NCBI GenBank assembly: GCA_020024175.1
Contig: JAHHUB010000006.1
Location: forward strand, 1 to 20,047
Direction: 5' to 3'
From: Oscillospiraceae bacterium
GTDB taxonomy: Bacteria > Bacillota > Clostridia > Oscillospirales > Ruminococcaceae
DNA length: 20,047 bases
The notes under the pieces were generated by a model. It searched no databases. It worked only from the letters and a program-made list of their open reading frames with translations, and was not told where the DNA came from. Position numbers and translations under genes: made by a program. This document shows, piece after piece, positions 6,882 through 14,492 of the stretch; within the stretch, counting starts at the first letter, position 1, and each line of letters begins with the position of its first letter.

Positions 6882-7811
6882 CTAGAATGCCCATACATAC
6901 ATCAAAACGATGTGAATGACAAGCATAATTAAAGCAACAGGAACTTGAGCTTTAATAATTGAGTATTTACCTTTAGTTTCAAGAAGAGCAGCAGGCATAA
7001 TGTTAAAGTTTGCTGCCATAGGTGTAATAAGTGTTCCACAATATCCGGCTGTCATACCAAGTGCACCTACAATAATTGGATTAGCACCTTGAGAAATAAG
7101 GAATGGTATACCAATACCAACTGTCATAACAGCAAATGCCGCAAAACCGTTACCCATTATTGCTGTAAACAAAGCCATACCTATACAATAAACTGCTGCT
7201 GCAATGAATTTGCTTCCATCAGGAATAAGTACACCAACCAAATTGGAAACAACTGCTCCGACTCCACAAGATGTGAACAATGCACCCAATGCTGCCAAAA
7301 GCTGTGGCAAGAGAGATACAGAACCCATTGTATCAATCATTCTTGTAGATTCAGTAACAATGCTTTTAGGTGGTGCTTTGGTAATGATGAATACTACAAC
7401 TGCTCCGATAAATGCAGACACACCAATGGCATTATTTGAAGAAACAATACCTGTTGCAGCTACAATTACTGCTGAAAATGCAAGTACCAAAGATGGGATA
7501 AAAATGACATTTCCTATCTTGTCAGCATTTTTTCTTGCTTCTTCGGGAGCTATTTCAACACTCTTTGTTCTTACTACACCACCGGTTGCAGAAATAATTG
7601 CTGCTGCACAAATAATAAATCCTGTCAGTGTATAAGGAATATACTTACCTATTATAAAAGGAATTGCAATTAAAATCCAGAATATACCTGTTGTTTTACT
7701 CTTTGGATTTTCTTTGTCTTTAAATGCTTTAGCTGCATTTGCCACAAAAACAATACCGCAGATTACAAAAAATATTTCTGATAAAATCGGATTATATATT
7801 TTAGGATCCAT
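6882..7811 (-). CDS. DUF979 family membrane protein, probable 5-oxoproline transporter subunit
   Basis: An integral membrane protein of 309 residues with roughly nine to ten hydrophobic segments, starting near residue 10 (IFFVICGIVFVANAA) and ending in a final helix at the C-terminus. The conserved block GNGFAAFAVMTVGIGIPFL and the segment after it (GALGMTAGYCGTLITPMAANFN) mark DUF979. Published comparative genomics link DUF969-DUF979 pairs to 5-oxoproline metabolism, which fits the downstream pcp; direct transport data for this protein are lacking, so the substrate is inferred. The ATG at 7811 has AGGAGG at good spacing and lies 35 bp behind DUF969, so the two are surely co-transcribed. The stop is TAG. 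Confidence 0.88.
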   Translation of the reverse strand: MDPKIYNPILSEIFFVICGIVFVANAAKAFKDKENPKSKTTGIFWILIAIPFIIGKYIPYTLTGFIICAAAIISATGGVVRTKSVEIAPEEARKNADKIGNVIFIPSLVLAFSAVIVAATGIVSSNNAIGVSAFIGAVVVFIITKAPPKSIVTESTRMIDTMGSVSLLPQLLAALGALFTSCGVGAVVSNLVGVLIPDGSKFIAAAVYCIGMALFTAIMGNGFAAFAVMTVGIGIPFLISQGANPIIVGALGMTAGYCGTLITPMAANFNIMPAALLETKGKYSIIKAQVPVALIMLVIHIVLMYVWAF

Positions 7812-7846
7812 AATTATTTCCTCCTGTTTAGCTTAAATTATGAAAT

Positions 7847-8539
7847 TTAATTATTTTTTATGCCGTATTTTTTCTTCATCTTCATATCAAACAAAAGGAA
7901 GTAAATAATGCTTACTACCAAAGAAATACCGAATATCGGCCAGCTGGCAGCTGCAATCTGCAATGCATCTACATCAAATCCCTGTTCTGTCATTGTAGAG
8001 GCGACAAGCAAAGTACCGGAGCCACCCATAAAGCAAAGCTGTCCAAAGAAGTTACCAAAGTTTTCTGAAGCTGCTGCCAATCCCTTAACTTCGTCGGCAT
8101 CTTTTTCATCAACAGCTCCATGTTTAGCTGAAACAGCACCTTCTGCCATAGGCAAAATAAGTGGTCTGATAAACTGAACATGACCGCCGAGACGAAGTGA
8201 AAAAGCAGCGGAGAACTGTCTGATAACAAGCCATACAGAGAGAAGTCTGCCACAGGTAACACTCTTAAATTTCATGATAAGGTCTTTTGCTTTTTCTTTA
8301 AGTCCATATCTTTCGCAGATACCGATAATACCTACAGTAACAACAAAAATTGTTGATTGTCTTTGGTTTACAAATGATTTTCCGAGTATTTCAAAAATTT
8401 CCATAAACTTTATATCACCGCTAAATACTGCAACCAGACCTGTAATAATTCCTGCTGCAACAACTGTACTGAATGTGTCCCATTTTCTTATAAAACCAAT
8501 GACCACAAACAATACTCCTAAAAGTTTTAGTAATACCAT
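7847..8539 (-). CDS. DUF969 family membrane protein, probable 5-oxoproline transporter subunit
   Basis: A 230-residue polytopic membrane protein, first gene of the DUF969-DUF979-pcp unit. Hydrophobic segments are seen at the N-terminus (LLKLLGVLFVVIGFI), around residues 25-45, 60-75, 100-115, near GNFFGQLCFMGGSGTLL and at the C-terminus. The block RQFSAAFSLRLGGHVQFIRPLILPM followed by EDAKGLAAASENFGNFFGQ-like sequence is typical of DUF969. It ends in a short lysine-rich cytoplasmic tail. The ATG at 8539 has an AGGGG site. A matching -35/-10 pair lies at 8591-8619. Substrate assignment follows from family context only. The stop is TAA. Confidence 0.88.
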   Translation of the reverse strand: MVLLKLLGVLFVVIGFIRKWDTFSTVVAAGIITGLVAVFSGDIKFMEIFEILGKSFVNQRQSTIFVVTVGIIGICERYGLKEKAKDLIMKFKSVTCGRLLSVWLVIRQFSAAFSLRLGGHVQFIRPLILPMAEGAVSAKHGAVDEKDADEVKGLAAASENFGNFFGQLCFMGGSGTLLVASTMTEQGFDVDALQIAAASWPIFGISLVVSIIYFLLFDMKMKKKYGIKNN

Positions 8540-8590
8540 AAAAAAAACCCCTATGCTATTTGTAATATTTAAATAAAATTACTCGAGAAG

Positions 8591-8619
8591 ATAATAACAT
8601 ATATTTAGACGAAATACAA
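8591..8619 (-). promoter_or_regulatory. Promoter of the DUF969-DUF979-pcp operon
   Basis: On the minus strand TTGTAT (8619-8614), a 17-bp spacer and TATTAT (8596-8591). It leaves a leader of about 45 bases before the DUF969 start. Confidence 0.6.
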
Positions 8620-8763
8620 CATTAAATTTATATTTGTAAACTATTCTATATTATTTTATTTGCACCGTGAAATTTTTTAGTATTACTCTATAAATATTAC
8701 ATATGTATTAATTTAGTAGTTTAAATGCCTCTCTTTTTGTATGCAATTTATACAGTTTTGCTA

Positions 8764-8792
8764 TTGACTTTTGCAATATATAAATATATTAT
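8764..8792 (+). promoter_or_regulatory. Promoter of the MATE transporter
   Basis: TTGACT at 8764-8769, 17 bp, then TATTAT at 8787-8792, followed by AGGAGTGAG just before the ATG at 8830. The 290-bp stretch 8540-8829 thus holds two divergent promoters and otherwise AT-rich sequence in which I see no gene or clear riboswitch. Confidence 0.7.
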
Positions 8793-8829
8793 ATAAAGTA
8801 ATTACTATATTTATAATAGGAGTGAGTTT

Positions 8830-10170
8830 ATGAGTACCAAATCTATTAGAATGACAGAAGGAAATATAAAGTCTATAATGATTAAATTTGCTTTCCCTAT
8901 ATTTTTAGGAAATGTTTTCCAGCAATTCTACAACATTGTAGATGCTATTGTGGTGGGAAATATTGTGGGACAGCAAGCTTTGGCAGCTGTCAGTTCCACA
9001 GGTTCTCTGGTATTTTTGCTGGTAGGATTTTTCGGTGGTGTATTTTCAGGTGCCAGTGTTATAATTTCTAGATATTTCGGTGCCAAAAATAATGACATGA
9101 TTAAAAGATCTATTGGTACAACAGTATTTTTCGGCCTGGTTTCCGGAATTATTCTGACTGTTGTAGGAACAGTGTTTTCACCTGCAATACTAAATCTTAT
9201 GGGTACTCCTGCAGATGTTTTCGCCGATGCTCAGGACTATATTCGTACATATTTTTCCGGTATTGTATTTGTAGTTCTTTACAATACTGCCTGTGGTATA
9301 TTTCAGGCGGTCGGAGATAGCAAACGCCCTCTTTACTACCTTTTGGTATCTTCCGGAACAAATGTGGTTTTGGATATTGTATTTGTAGCAGGCATGAATA
9401 TGGGTGTAAAAGGTGCTGCTATTGCCACAGTAATATCTCAGGCTGTCAGTTCCATACTTGCATTTTACCGTTTAAACCGCATAAAAGATGTTTATCATGT
9501 GGGATTAAAAACCATATGTGTAGACAAAGATATTTTAAAAAATATTATAAATATAGGTCTTCCATCTGGAATACAGAATTCTGTTATTGCTCTGGCAAAT
9601 GTTGTAGTTCAGTCCAGCATTAACTCATTTGGTTCTGTTGCTATGGCGGGAAACGGTGCTTATTCTAAAATAGAAGGCTTTGCATTTATCCCGATTAACG
9701 CTTTTACAGCTTCCATAACTACATTCGTAAGTCAAAACCTTGGTGCTCATCAAACTGAAAGAGCTAAACAGGGAGCAAAATTCGGAATAATTTTTTCATG
9801 TGTCTTAGCTGAAATTATCGGAGCTGTCTTTATATTATTTGCTCCCCAATTAATAAGCATATTCGGCAAAGAAGCAGAGGTTATTGCAGTAGGTGCCTCC
9901 AGAGCTTATGTATGTTCCTGGTTTTTCTTCCTGCTTTCTTTCTCTCACTGTATTGCCAGTGTACTTCGTGGTGCTGGTATGTCCAAAATTCCGATGTTTA
10001 TTATGCTTTCCATTTGGTGCGTACTTAGAGTAGCTTATATCAATGTAGTAACTCACTTCTTTCACAAAATTGAACTTGTATTTTGGGCTTACCCACTCAC
10101 TTGGTTTATCAGCTCAATTTTATTTGTATACTATTATCGTAAATCCAAATGGGATGAGATTAATCAGTAA
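8830..10170 (+). CDS. MATE family efflux transporter
   Basis: A 446-residue inner-membrane multidrug and toxin extrusion protein, expected to use a Na+ or H+ gradient to export organic cations or toxins; the substrate cannot be read from sequence. About twelve membrane helices in two homologous halves are visible. The N-terminal motif IKFAFPIFLGNVFQQFYNIVD followed by AIVVGN and GQQALAAVSSTGSL is typical of the clostridial MATE branch, and the second half begins near IINIGLPSGIQNSVIALANVVVQ. It has its own promoter and an AGGAG site, with a strong terminator after the TAA. It is divergent from the 5-oxoproline cluster, and I see no operator linking the two. Length and start are normal for the family. 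Confidence 0.92.
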   Translation: MSTKSIRMTEGNIKSIMIKFAFPIFLGNVFQQFYNIVDAIVVGNIVGQQALAAVSSTGSLVFLLVGFFGGVFSGASVIISRYFGAKNNDMIKRSIGTTVFFGLVSGIILTVVGTVFSPAILNLMGTPADVFADAQDYIRTYFSGIVFVVLYNTACGIFQAVGDSKRPLYYLLVSSGTNVVLDIVFVAGMNMGVKGAAIATVISQAVSSILAFYRLNRIKDVYHVGLKTICVDKDILKNIINIGLPSGIQNSVIALANVVVQSSINSFGSVAMAGNGAYSKIEGFAFIPINAFTASITTFVSQNLGAHQTERAKQGAKFGIIFSCVLAEIIGAVFILFAPQLISIFGKEAEVIAVGASRAYVCSWFFFLLSFSHCIASVLRGAGMSKIPMFIMLSIWCVLRVAYINVVTHFFHKIELVFWAYPLTWFISSILFVYYYRKSKWDEINQ

Positions 10171-10174
10171 ATCC

Positions 10175-10216
10175 AAAAACTCTTGCCTGCTTTGTAAATC
10201 AGACAAGAGTTTTTTA
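10175..10216 (+). terminator. Intrinsic terminator of the MATE gene
   Basis: AAAAACTCTTG (10175-10185) pairs with CAAGAGTTTTTT (10204-10215), ending in a T run, a few bases after the stop codon. Confidence 0.88.
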
Positions 10217-10230
10217 GTTTTATAGATAAC

Positions 10231-10260
10231 AAAAAAAGCAGTCATACAGACTGCTTTTTA
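10231..10260. terminator. Bidirectional terminator between MATE and superoxide reductase genes
   Basis: AAAAAAAGCAGTC and GACTGCTTTTT form a stem around a five-base loop with A and T runs on both sides. It lies 15 bp past the stop of the minus-strand superoxide reductase gene, which it most likely serves; it also backs up the MATE terminator. Confidence 0.88.
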
Positions 10261-10274
10261 TAATTTTAATACTA

Positions 10275-10643
10275 TTAGTTATCGCTGCTCCACAAACCGT
10301 GAAGATTACAGTATGCATAAGCAGCAACAATTTCTTCGCCGTCTTCAATTTCAAATCTTGCTCTTGCAATATCCTGTTCACGAATATATTTAACAGAAAC
10401 ACCCTTGCTTGTTTCCAAAGCAATCCAAGAAATGTAGTGTTCTTCTGTCATTGGGTGGCTGATTGTGCTGACAGAAACTACAACTTCGTTTCTATTGTGT
10501 GTAATCATTGGAATGTGCTTTTCAGCAGAGCCTACGCTGGATTCAATAGGTTTCATTTTTTCGCCGCAACAAAAAACAGGTACACCTGAGTTATTAGCAT
10601 ATACTATAATATTGCCGCATGTTTCGCATTTGTAAAATGTCAT
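10275..10643 (-). CDS. dfx: Desulfoferrodoxin-type superoxide reductase
   Basis: Reduces superoxide to hydrogen peroxide in the cytosol without releasing oxygen, a typical defence of anaerobes; electrons usually come from rubredoxin. The 122 residues form two domains. An N-terminal desulforedoxin domain has the Fe(Cys)4 ligands C6, C9, C25 and C26. A C-terminal neelaredoxin domain has the catalytic iron ligands H43 (EKHIP), H63 (HPM), H69 (HYI), C112 and H115 (CNLHG). All ligands are present. E41-K42 before H43 matches the usual EKH active-site triplet. The ATG at 10643 has AAGGAGG. The leader holds a tandem 10-mer and an extended -10 promoter. No rubredoxin or rubrerythrin gene is adjacent. 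The stop is TAA. Confidence 0.95.
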   Translation of the reverse strand: MTFYKCETCGNIIVYANNSGVPVFCCGEKMKPIESSVGSAEKHIPMITHNRNEVVVSVSTISHPMTEEHYISWIALETSKGVSVKYIREQDIARARFEIEDGEEIVAAYAYCNLHGLWSSDN

Positions 10644-10659
10644 GTTTTGTTCCTCCTTA

Positions 10660-10679
10660 TTAGTTGAAATTAGTTGAAA
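10660..10679. repeat. Tandem 10-bp repeat in the superoxide reductase leader
   Basis: TTAGTTGAAA occurs twice in direct succession; on the coding strand of the reductase this is TTTCAACTAA twice. It sits between the promoter and the ribosome binding site of that gene, where an operator or RNA-binding site would act. No known regulator is recognised. Confidence 0.75.
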
Positions 10680-10705
10680 AATAAATGTAGATTCATTTCG
10701 TCATC

Positions 10706-10714
10706 ATTATACCA
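10706..10714 (-). promoter_or_regulatory. Extended -10 promoter of the superoxide reductase gene
   Basis: On the minus strand TGGTATAAT is a consensus extended -10 element; no good -35 is present, as is common for this promoter type. It implies a leader of about 55 bases containing the tandem 10-mer. Confidence 0.55.
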
Positions 10715-10765
10715 TCTGATTATGAATAAAATATTAACATATAAGAAAATATTTTTATTAAAATA

Positions 10766-10794
10766 TTGTTATTCTTTTCTTTTTATGATAAAAT
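10766..10794 (+). promoter_or_regulatory. Promoter of the Gfo/Idh/MocA dehydrogenase
   Basis: TTGTTA at 10766-10771, 17 bp, then TAAAAT at 10789-10794, preceded by TGA to give an extended -10. The transcript would start near 10801, about 40 bases before the ATG. Confidence 0.65.
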
Positions 10795-10838
10795 ATATAA
10801 AAAATAATATTAATAATTGTAATGTTAGGAGATCATCT

Positions 10839-12131
10839 ATGAAAAAACCAATTACTGTAGCTATTGCCGGTTTGGGCAACAGAGGAAAGGATACCTATGC
10901 CCAATATCAGCATATTGCACCGGAAGATATGAAAATTGTGGCAGTTGCTGATATTATAAGAGAAAAAGTAGATATTGCCAAAGAAGAATTTAATATTCCC
11001 GAGGAAATGTGCTTTAACTCTGCCGAAGAAATGCTTGAACAGCCCAAACTTGCTGATGTAATGATTATCGCCACACAGGACAGACAACATGTAGGCCACG
11101 CTATTCCGGCTTTGGAAAAAGGCTATCATTTGCTTTTGGAAAAACCTATTTCCCCTGATTTGGACGAATGTCTCAGACTCTTGGAAACAGCTCACAAAAA
11201 TAACAGAATTGTAACTGTCTGCCATGTTCTGCGCTATACACCTTTCTATTCACAAATTAAGAAAGTTTTGGATGAAGGCACCATTGGTGAAATTATGAGC
11301 GTTCAGGCACTGGAAAATGTTATGTACTGGCATCAAGCTCACTCTTTTGTAAGAGGAAACTGGAAAAACGATCAGGAAACAAGTCCTATGATTTTACAAA
11401 AAAGCTGCCATGATATGGACTTATTCTCCTGGCTTATAAACAAAAAATGTCTCAGAGTTTCTTCCTATGGAAGTCTTCGACACTTCAACAAAGAAAACGC
11501 CCCTAAAGGAGCAGCTCTCAGATGTATGGATGGCTGCAAAGCTAAGGAAAACTGTCCATTTGATGCTGAAAAAATTTATGTTACCAACGAAAGAACAGGC
11601 ATCAGACATGGCAAAACCGACTGGCCATGCAATGTTCTGGCTCAGCATCCAACAGAAGAAAAAATATATGAAGCTATCAAAACAGGACCTTACGGAAAAT
11701 GTGTTTATGCCTGCAACAACAATGTAGTTGACCACCAAGTTGTAATCGGAGAATTTGAAGGTGGTGCAACTGTGGATTTCACCATGTGTGCATTTACCAG
11801 CACAGGCGGCAGAATGATTAAAATTATGGGTACAAACGGTGACATTATCGGAAATATGGAAACCAATACAATTCGTGTATGTGAGTTTGGAAAAGAACCT
11901 GTTATTTATGACATCAACAAGATGGCAAAAGACCTTTCCGGACATGGAGGCGGCGACAACAAAATGCTCCATGATTTCTTTGAACTTTTGGCAGATGAAA
12001 ATAATCAAAAAAGCGTTCTTACCTCCATTGATGTTTCTGTGCAAAGCCATGTTATGGCATTGGCTGCAGAACAATCCAGACTTCATAACGGTAAATCCAT
12101 TGAACTGGATGAATTTACAGCTAATAAATAA
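10839..12131 (+). CDS. Gfo/Idh/MocA family NAD(P)-dependent oxidoreductase
   Basis: A cytosolic dehydrogenase of 430 residues acting on a sugar, polyol or related hydroxy acid; the substrate is unknown. The N-terminal Rossmann fold has AGLGNRGKD (residues 10-17) and the conserved EKPIS with catalytic-type K102. The C-terminal domain holds HDMDLFSWL, with the family histidine. A cysteine-rich insert (CMDGCKAKENCPFD) and the later YGKCVYACNNNVVDHQ block are shared with a subgroup of these enzymes and could bind a metal, which I cannot confirm. The frame is open upstream to 10674, but the ATG at 10839 is chosen because AGGAGATC precedes it and the Rossmann motif begins at once; the promoter also lies inside the longer frame. 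It is a single-gene unit with its own terminator. The stop is TAA. Confidence 0.9.
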   Translation: MKKPITVAIAGLGNRGKDTYAQYQHIAPEDMKIVAVADIIREKVDIAKEEFNIPEEMCFNSAEEMLEQPKLADVMIIATQDRQHVGHAIPALEKGYHLLLEKPISPDLDECLRLLETAHKNNRIVTVCHVLRYTPFYSQIKKVLDEGTIGEIMSVQALENVMYWHQAHSFVRGNWKNDQETSPMILQKSCHDMDLFSWLINKKCLRVSSYGSLRHFNKENAPKGAALRCMDGCKAKENCPFDAEKIYVTNERTGIRHGKTDWPCNVLAQHPTEEKIYEAIKTGPYGKCVYACNNNVVDHQVVIGEFEGGATVDFTMCAFTSTGGRMIKIMGTNGDIIGNMETNTIRVCEFGKEPVIYDINKMAKDLSGHGGGDNKMLHDFFELLADENNQKSVLTSIDVSVQSHVMALAAEQSRLHNGKSIELDEFTANK

Positions 12132-12143
12132 TAAACACAAAAC

Positions 12144-12177
12144 AGCACTGTCAGAAATTTAATTCTGACAGTGCTTT
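12144..12177 (+). terminator. Terminator after the Gfo/Idh/MocA gene
   Basis: A perfect 13-bp stem, AGCACTGTCAGAA with TTCTGACAGTGCT, around a six-base loop. The T run is short (TTTAAAT), so some read-through into the next gene 25 bp downstream is possible. Confidence 0.75.
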
Positions 12178-12201
12178 AAATAAAATTTTAAGGAATTTGC
12201 T

Positions 12202-12774
12202 ATGAAATCTGATTTTGAAAAACTAAAAACATACTGGCCAATATTAGCTGAAACAGCAGTTACAGCAGAAAATCTCCTCCACTATGACAATAATTCCTGT
12301 GTTGTTAAACTGGGAATTTTCTGCGAAATTCTTGTAAAAGAAATTTTAACTTCCGAAAGATTATATCAATACATTGATTTAAGCCACTATGAGCGAATTG
12401 AAGTGTTGCAAAGATTAAATCTTCTCCCCCATAATATTATAAATATTCTGCATAAAATCAGAATGACAAGAAATGCAATACTCCATGAAAATGAAATTAT
12501 ATCGGATTATGAAGCTGTAAACCTTGTAAATAACTGCCATGAACTGGCTGATTGGTTTGTAAAAACCTATGGGTGCAGCCACCCTATCAGAGAAACTCAC
12601 AGTACTGTTTATAAAAACAATTCAATTATCACTAATCAAAATAATAATTCCTACAGTTTTGATAATCGAAATTATCAAAAAAAGAAAAAAGATTATGTTA
12701 TAATTGTCTCTTTGGTAGCTGTAATTGTAATTTTAATTATGATTTTATGCGGTTTATATGCTTTTTATTATTAG
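12202..12774 (+). CDS. Small tail-anchored protein with DUF4145/HEPN-like domain
   Basis: A 190-residue protein of unknown function. Residues 5-120 look helical and resemble the DUF4145-like region found at the N-terminus of some restriction and defence proteins: a start of LKTYWPILAETAVTAENLL, then VVKLGIFCEILVKEI, and then IRMTRNAILHEN. The last contains R90-N91-x3-H95, the RNxxxH pattern of HEPN ribonucleases. An Asn/Ser-rich linker (about 138-158) leads to KKKK at 160-163 and a single hydrophobic helix at 165-190 that ends the protein, so it is probably a C-terminally anchored membrane protein with the domain in the cytosol. AAGGAA precedes the ATG. No own promoter is clear; transcription may come by read-through from the dehydrogenase. 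No partner gene is adjacent. The family assignment is by motif only. The stop is TAG. Confidence 0.75.
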   Translation: MKSDFEKLKTYWPILAETAVTAENLLHYDNNSCVVKLGIFCEILVKEILTSERLYQYIDLSHYERIEVLQRLNLLPHNIINILHKIRMTRNAILHENEIISDYEAVNLVNNCHELADWFVKTYGCSHPIRETHSTVYKNNSIITNQNNNSYSFDNRNYQKKKKDYVIIVSLVAVIVILIMILCGLYAFYY

Positions 12775-12830
12775 AAACAGTGCACTTTGAACATTTTCAG
12801 AGCACACCTTTTTTGAAATCTTATATTTGA

Positions 12831-12868
12831 AAAATACGGCACAGATCCTATTCTGTGCCGTATTTTAT
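12831..12868. terminator. Bidirectional terminator between convergent genes
   Basis: AAAATACGGCACAGA and TCTGTGCCGTATTTT form a long GC-containing stem flanked by A and T runs. It lies between the plus-strand tail-anchored protein gene and the minus-strand carboxypeptidase gene and can stop both. A weaker hairpin with GTGC/GCAC arms and a T run lies at about 12780-12816 on plus. Confidence 0.88.
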
Positions 12869-12879
12869 TTGTTTTTTTA

Positions 12880-14376
12880 TTACAAATCGTAAATCTCACT
12901 GAATTTTTTAGTTAGATAATCAATATAGCATTGTGGTTTAAATTTACCGCAGACATCTTCAAATACATCAACAGGATCTTTCATCATACCAAAACGCCAG
13001 ATTTTTTCTTCAAACCAGTCATTGATTTTGGAAATTTGATTGTCAGAAACAGCTTTTTTAACATCAAAATCTTTGTTCATTTCCATAAGATATTGAGCAC
13101 CATAAGCAGAACCTATTGCGTAGGATGGGAAATAACCCACCAAACCTCCTGCCCAGTGGCTGTCCTGCAATGCACCATGTTTATCATCAGGAACATCAAC
13201 TCCCAAATATTCCTTATAAAGTCTGTTCCAAACTGCAGGGATTTCCTTAGCGGTTATTTTTCCGTCAAACATCATCTTTTCAATTTCATATCTAATCATA
13301 ATGTGTAAACAATATGTAAGTTCATCAGCTTCTGTTCTGATTAAAGACGGAACAGCTACATTTACCATTTTATAAAATTCTTCCGAGGAAATTCCATTGA
13401 AGTTATCAGGGAATCTTCTTTTAAATTCTTCCAGCAGTATATCAGTAAATTCTCTGCATCTTCCCAGGATATTTTCGTAAAATCTTGACTGGCTTTCATG
13501 TATTGCCATTGAAGCTCCGCCTGCCAGACTGGTATACATCAAATTTTCTCCTGTATGAAGTTCATACAATGCATGACCACCCTCATGCATATTGCTGTAA
13601 ATTCCACTCAAAATGTTGTTTTCATAGTAATGGGTTGTTACTCTGACATCTTTTTTGCTGAAATTTGTGGTGAATGGATGTTCTGTTTCTGCAATATTAA
13701 AGTATTTTCTGTCTATAGCCATTCTGTCAATAATAAAGTCAGCCAATTTTCTCTGTTCTTCCAATGGATAACATTTTTTAAGCGGTGCATCACAAATCTG
13801 TTTTGCCTTAGAAATTTTGTGAATAAGAGGTACTATTCCGCTGCGAAGTTCGGAAAAAAATTCATCACATTTTTCTCGGGTAAGTCCTCTTTCATATATA
13901 TCCAAACACACATCATAAGGGTTTTTTGTGCTGTCGTAATAACCTGCAAATTTCTTCTGAGTATCAAAAACTTTTTGCAGATATGGTTCAAACATTTCAA
14001 AATTATTTGTTTCTTTAGCTTCATGCCAAACACTTTCTGATTGGGACAATAGCATTTGATATGCAGTAAATTCATCTTTGGGAATTTTCTTTGTTCTTTC
14101 ATAATCACGGTAAAGTTCACTTACATCTCTGGCAGTTACGGGATCAAGTTCATCTTTTACAGCCATTAAAGTTTCCAGCATTTCTGTGGTTTCAGGTGAT
14201 GTGGTGAGTTCATAGCCCATTCTGCTAAGTTCTCCCATTGTGTTTGGTCTTACTTCCGCAGAACCTTTAGGGGCATAGGTAACTGCATCCCAGTAAATAA
14301 GTCCACTGGCATGAGAAATAGCAAATGATGTCATCTCATAGGATTTTAATTTTTCCAAAGCTTGTTCTTTAGTCAT
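12880..14376 (-). CDS. M32 family metallo-carboxypeptidase
   Basis: A cytosolic zinc carboxypeptidase that trims amino acids from peptide C-termini, broad in specificity except usually proline. It has 498 residues, normal for the family (about 500). The zinc motif H264-E-G-G-H268 is within NMHEGGHALYE, with the downstream HESQSRFYEN carrying the third ligand glutamate. Family motifs HPFTTNFS and DVRVTTHY precede it, and IRTEADELTY and GALQDSHWAGGLVGYFPSY follow. The ATG at 14376 has GGAGGG at seven bases; an in-frame TTG at 14391 lacks such a site. It follows the GH31 gene by 116 bp in the same direction. Together with pcp and iadA it adds to a peptide-degrading theme in the window. The stop is TAA. 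Confidence 0.95.
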   Translation of the reverse strand: MTKEQALEKLKSYEMTSFAISHASGLIYWDAVTYAPKGSAEVRPNTMGELSRMGYELTTSPETTEMLETLMAVKDELDPVTARDVSELYRDYERTKKIPKDEFTAYQMLLSQSESVWHEAKETNNFEMFEPYLQKVFDTQKKFAGYYDSTKNPYDVCLDIYERGLTREKCDEFFSELRSGIVPLIHKISKAKQICDAPLKKCYPLEEQRKLADFIIDRMAIDRKYFNIAETEHPFTTNFSKKDVRVTTHYYENNILSGIYSNMHEGGHALYELHTGENLMYTSLAGGASMAIHESQSRFYENILGRCREFTDILLEEFKRRFPDNFNGISSEEFYKMVNVAVPSLIRTEADELTYCLHIMIRYEIEKMMFDGKITAKEIPAVWNRLYKEYLGVDVPDDKHGALQDSHWAGGLVGYFPSYAIGSAYGAQYLMEMNKDFDVKKAVSDNQISKINDWFEEKIWRFGMMKDPVDVFEDVCGKFKPQCYIDYLTKKFSEIYDL

Positions 14377-14446
14377 TTTTATTCCCTCCAATTTTATTTG
14401 TGTTATTATTTTGATGAAAGCTATTATAAATCAAATATTTGAATTA

Positions 14447-14475
14447 TTTATTAAAACTAATACAGTTTTAATAAA
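14447..14475 (-). terminator. AT-rich perfect inverted repeat after the GH31 gene
   Basis: TTTATTAAAACT and AGTTTTAATAAA form a perfect 12-bp stem with a five-base loop, 18 bp past the GH31 stop. With little GC and no clean T run it is at best a weak terminator. Confidence 0.45.
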
Positions 14476-14492
14476 TTCGGAAATATCTACAA

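Noticed and set aside
7089..7635. Plus-strand open frames opposite the DUF979 gene
   Set aside because: They mirror the codon pattern of a well-supported membrane protein gene and resemble no family.
10674..10838. N-terminal extension of the Gfo/Idh/MocA enzyme
   Set aside because: It contains the promoter and is low-complexity AT-rich sequence; the ATG at 10839 has a good ribosome binding site and begins the Rossmann fold.
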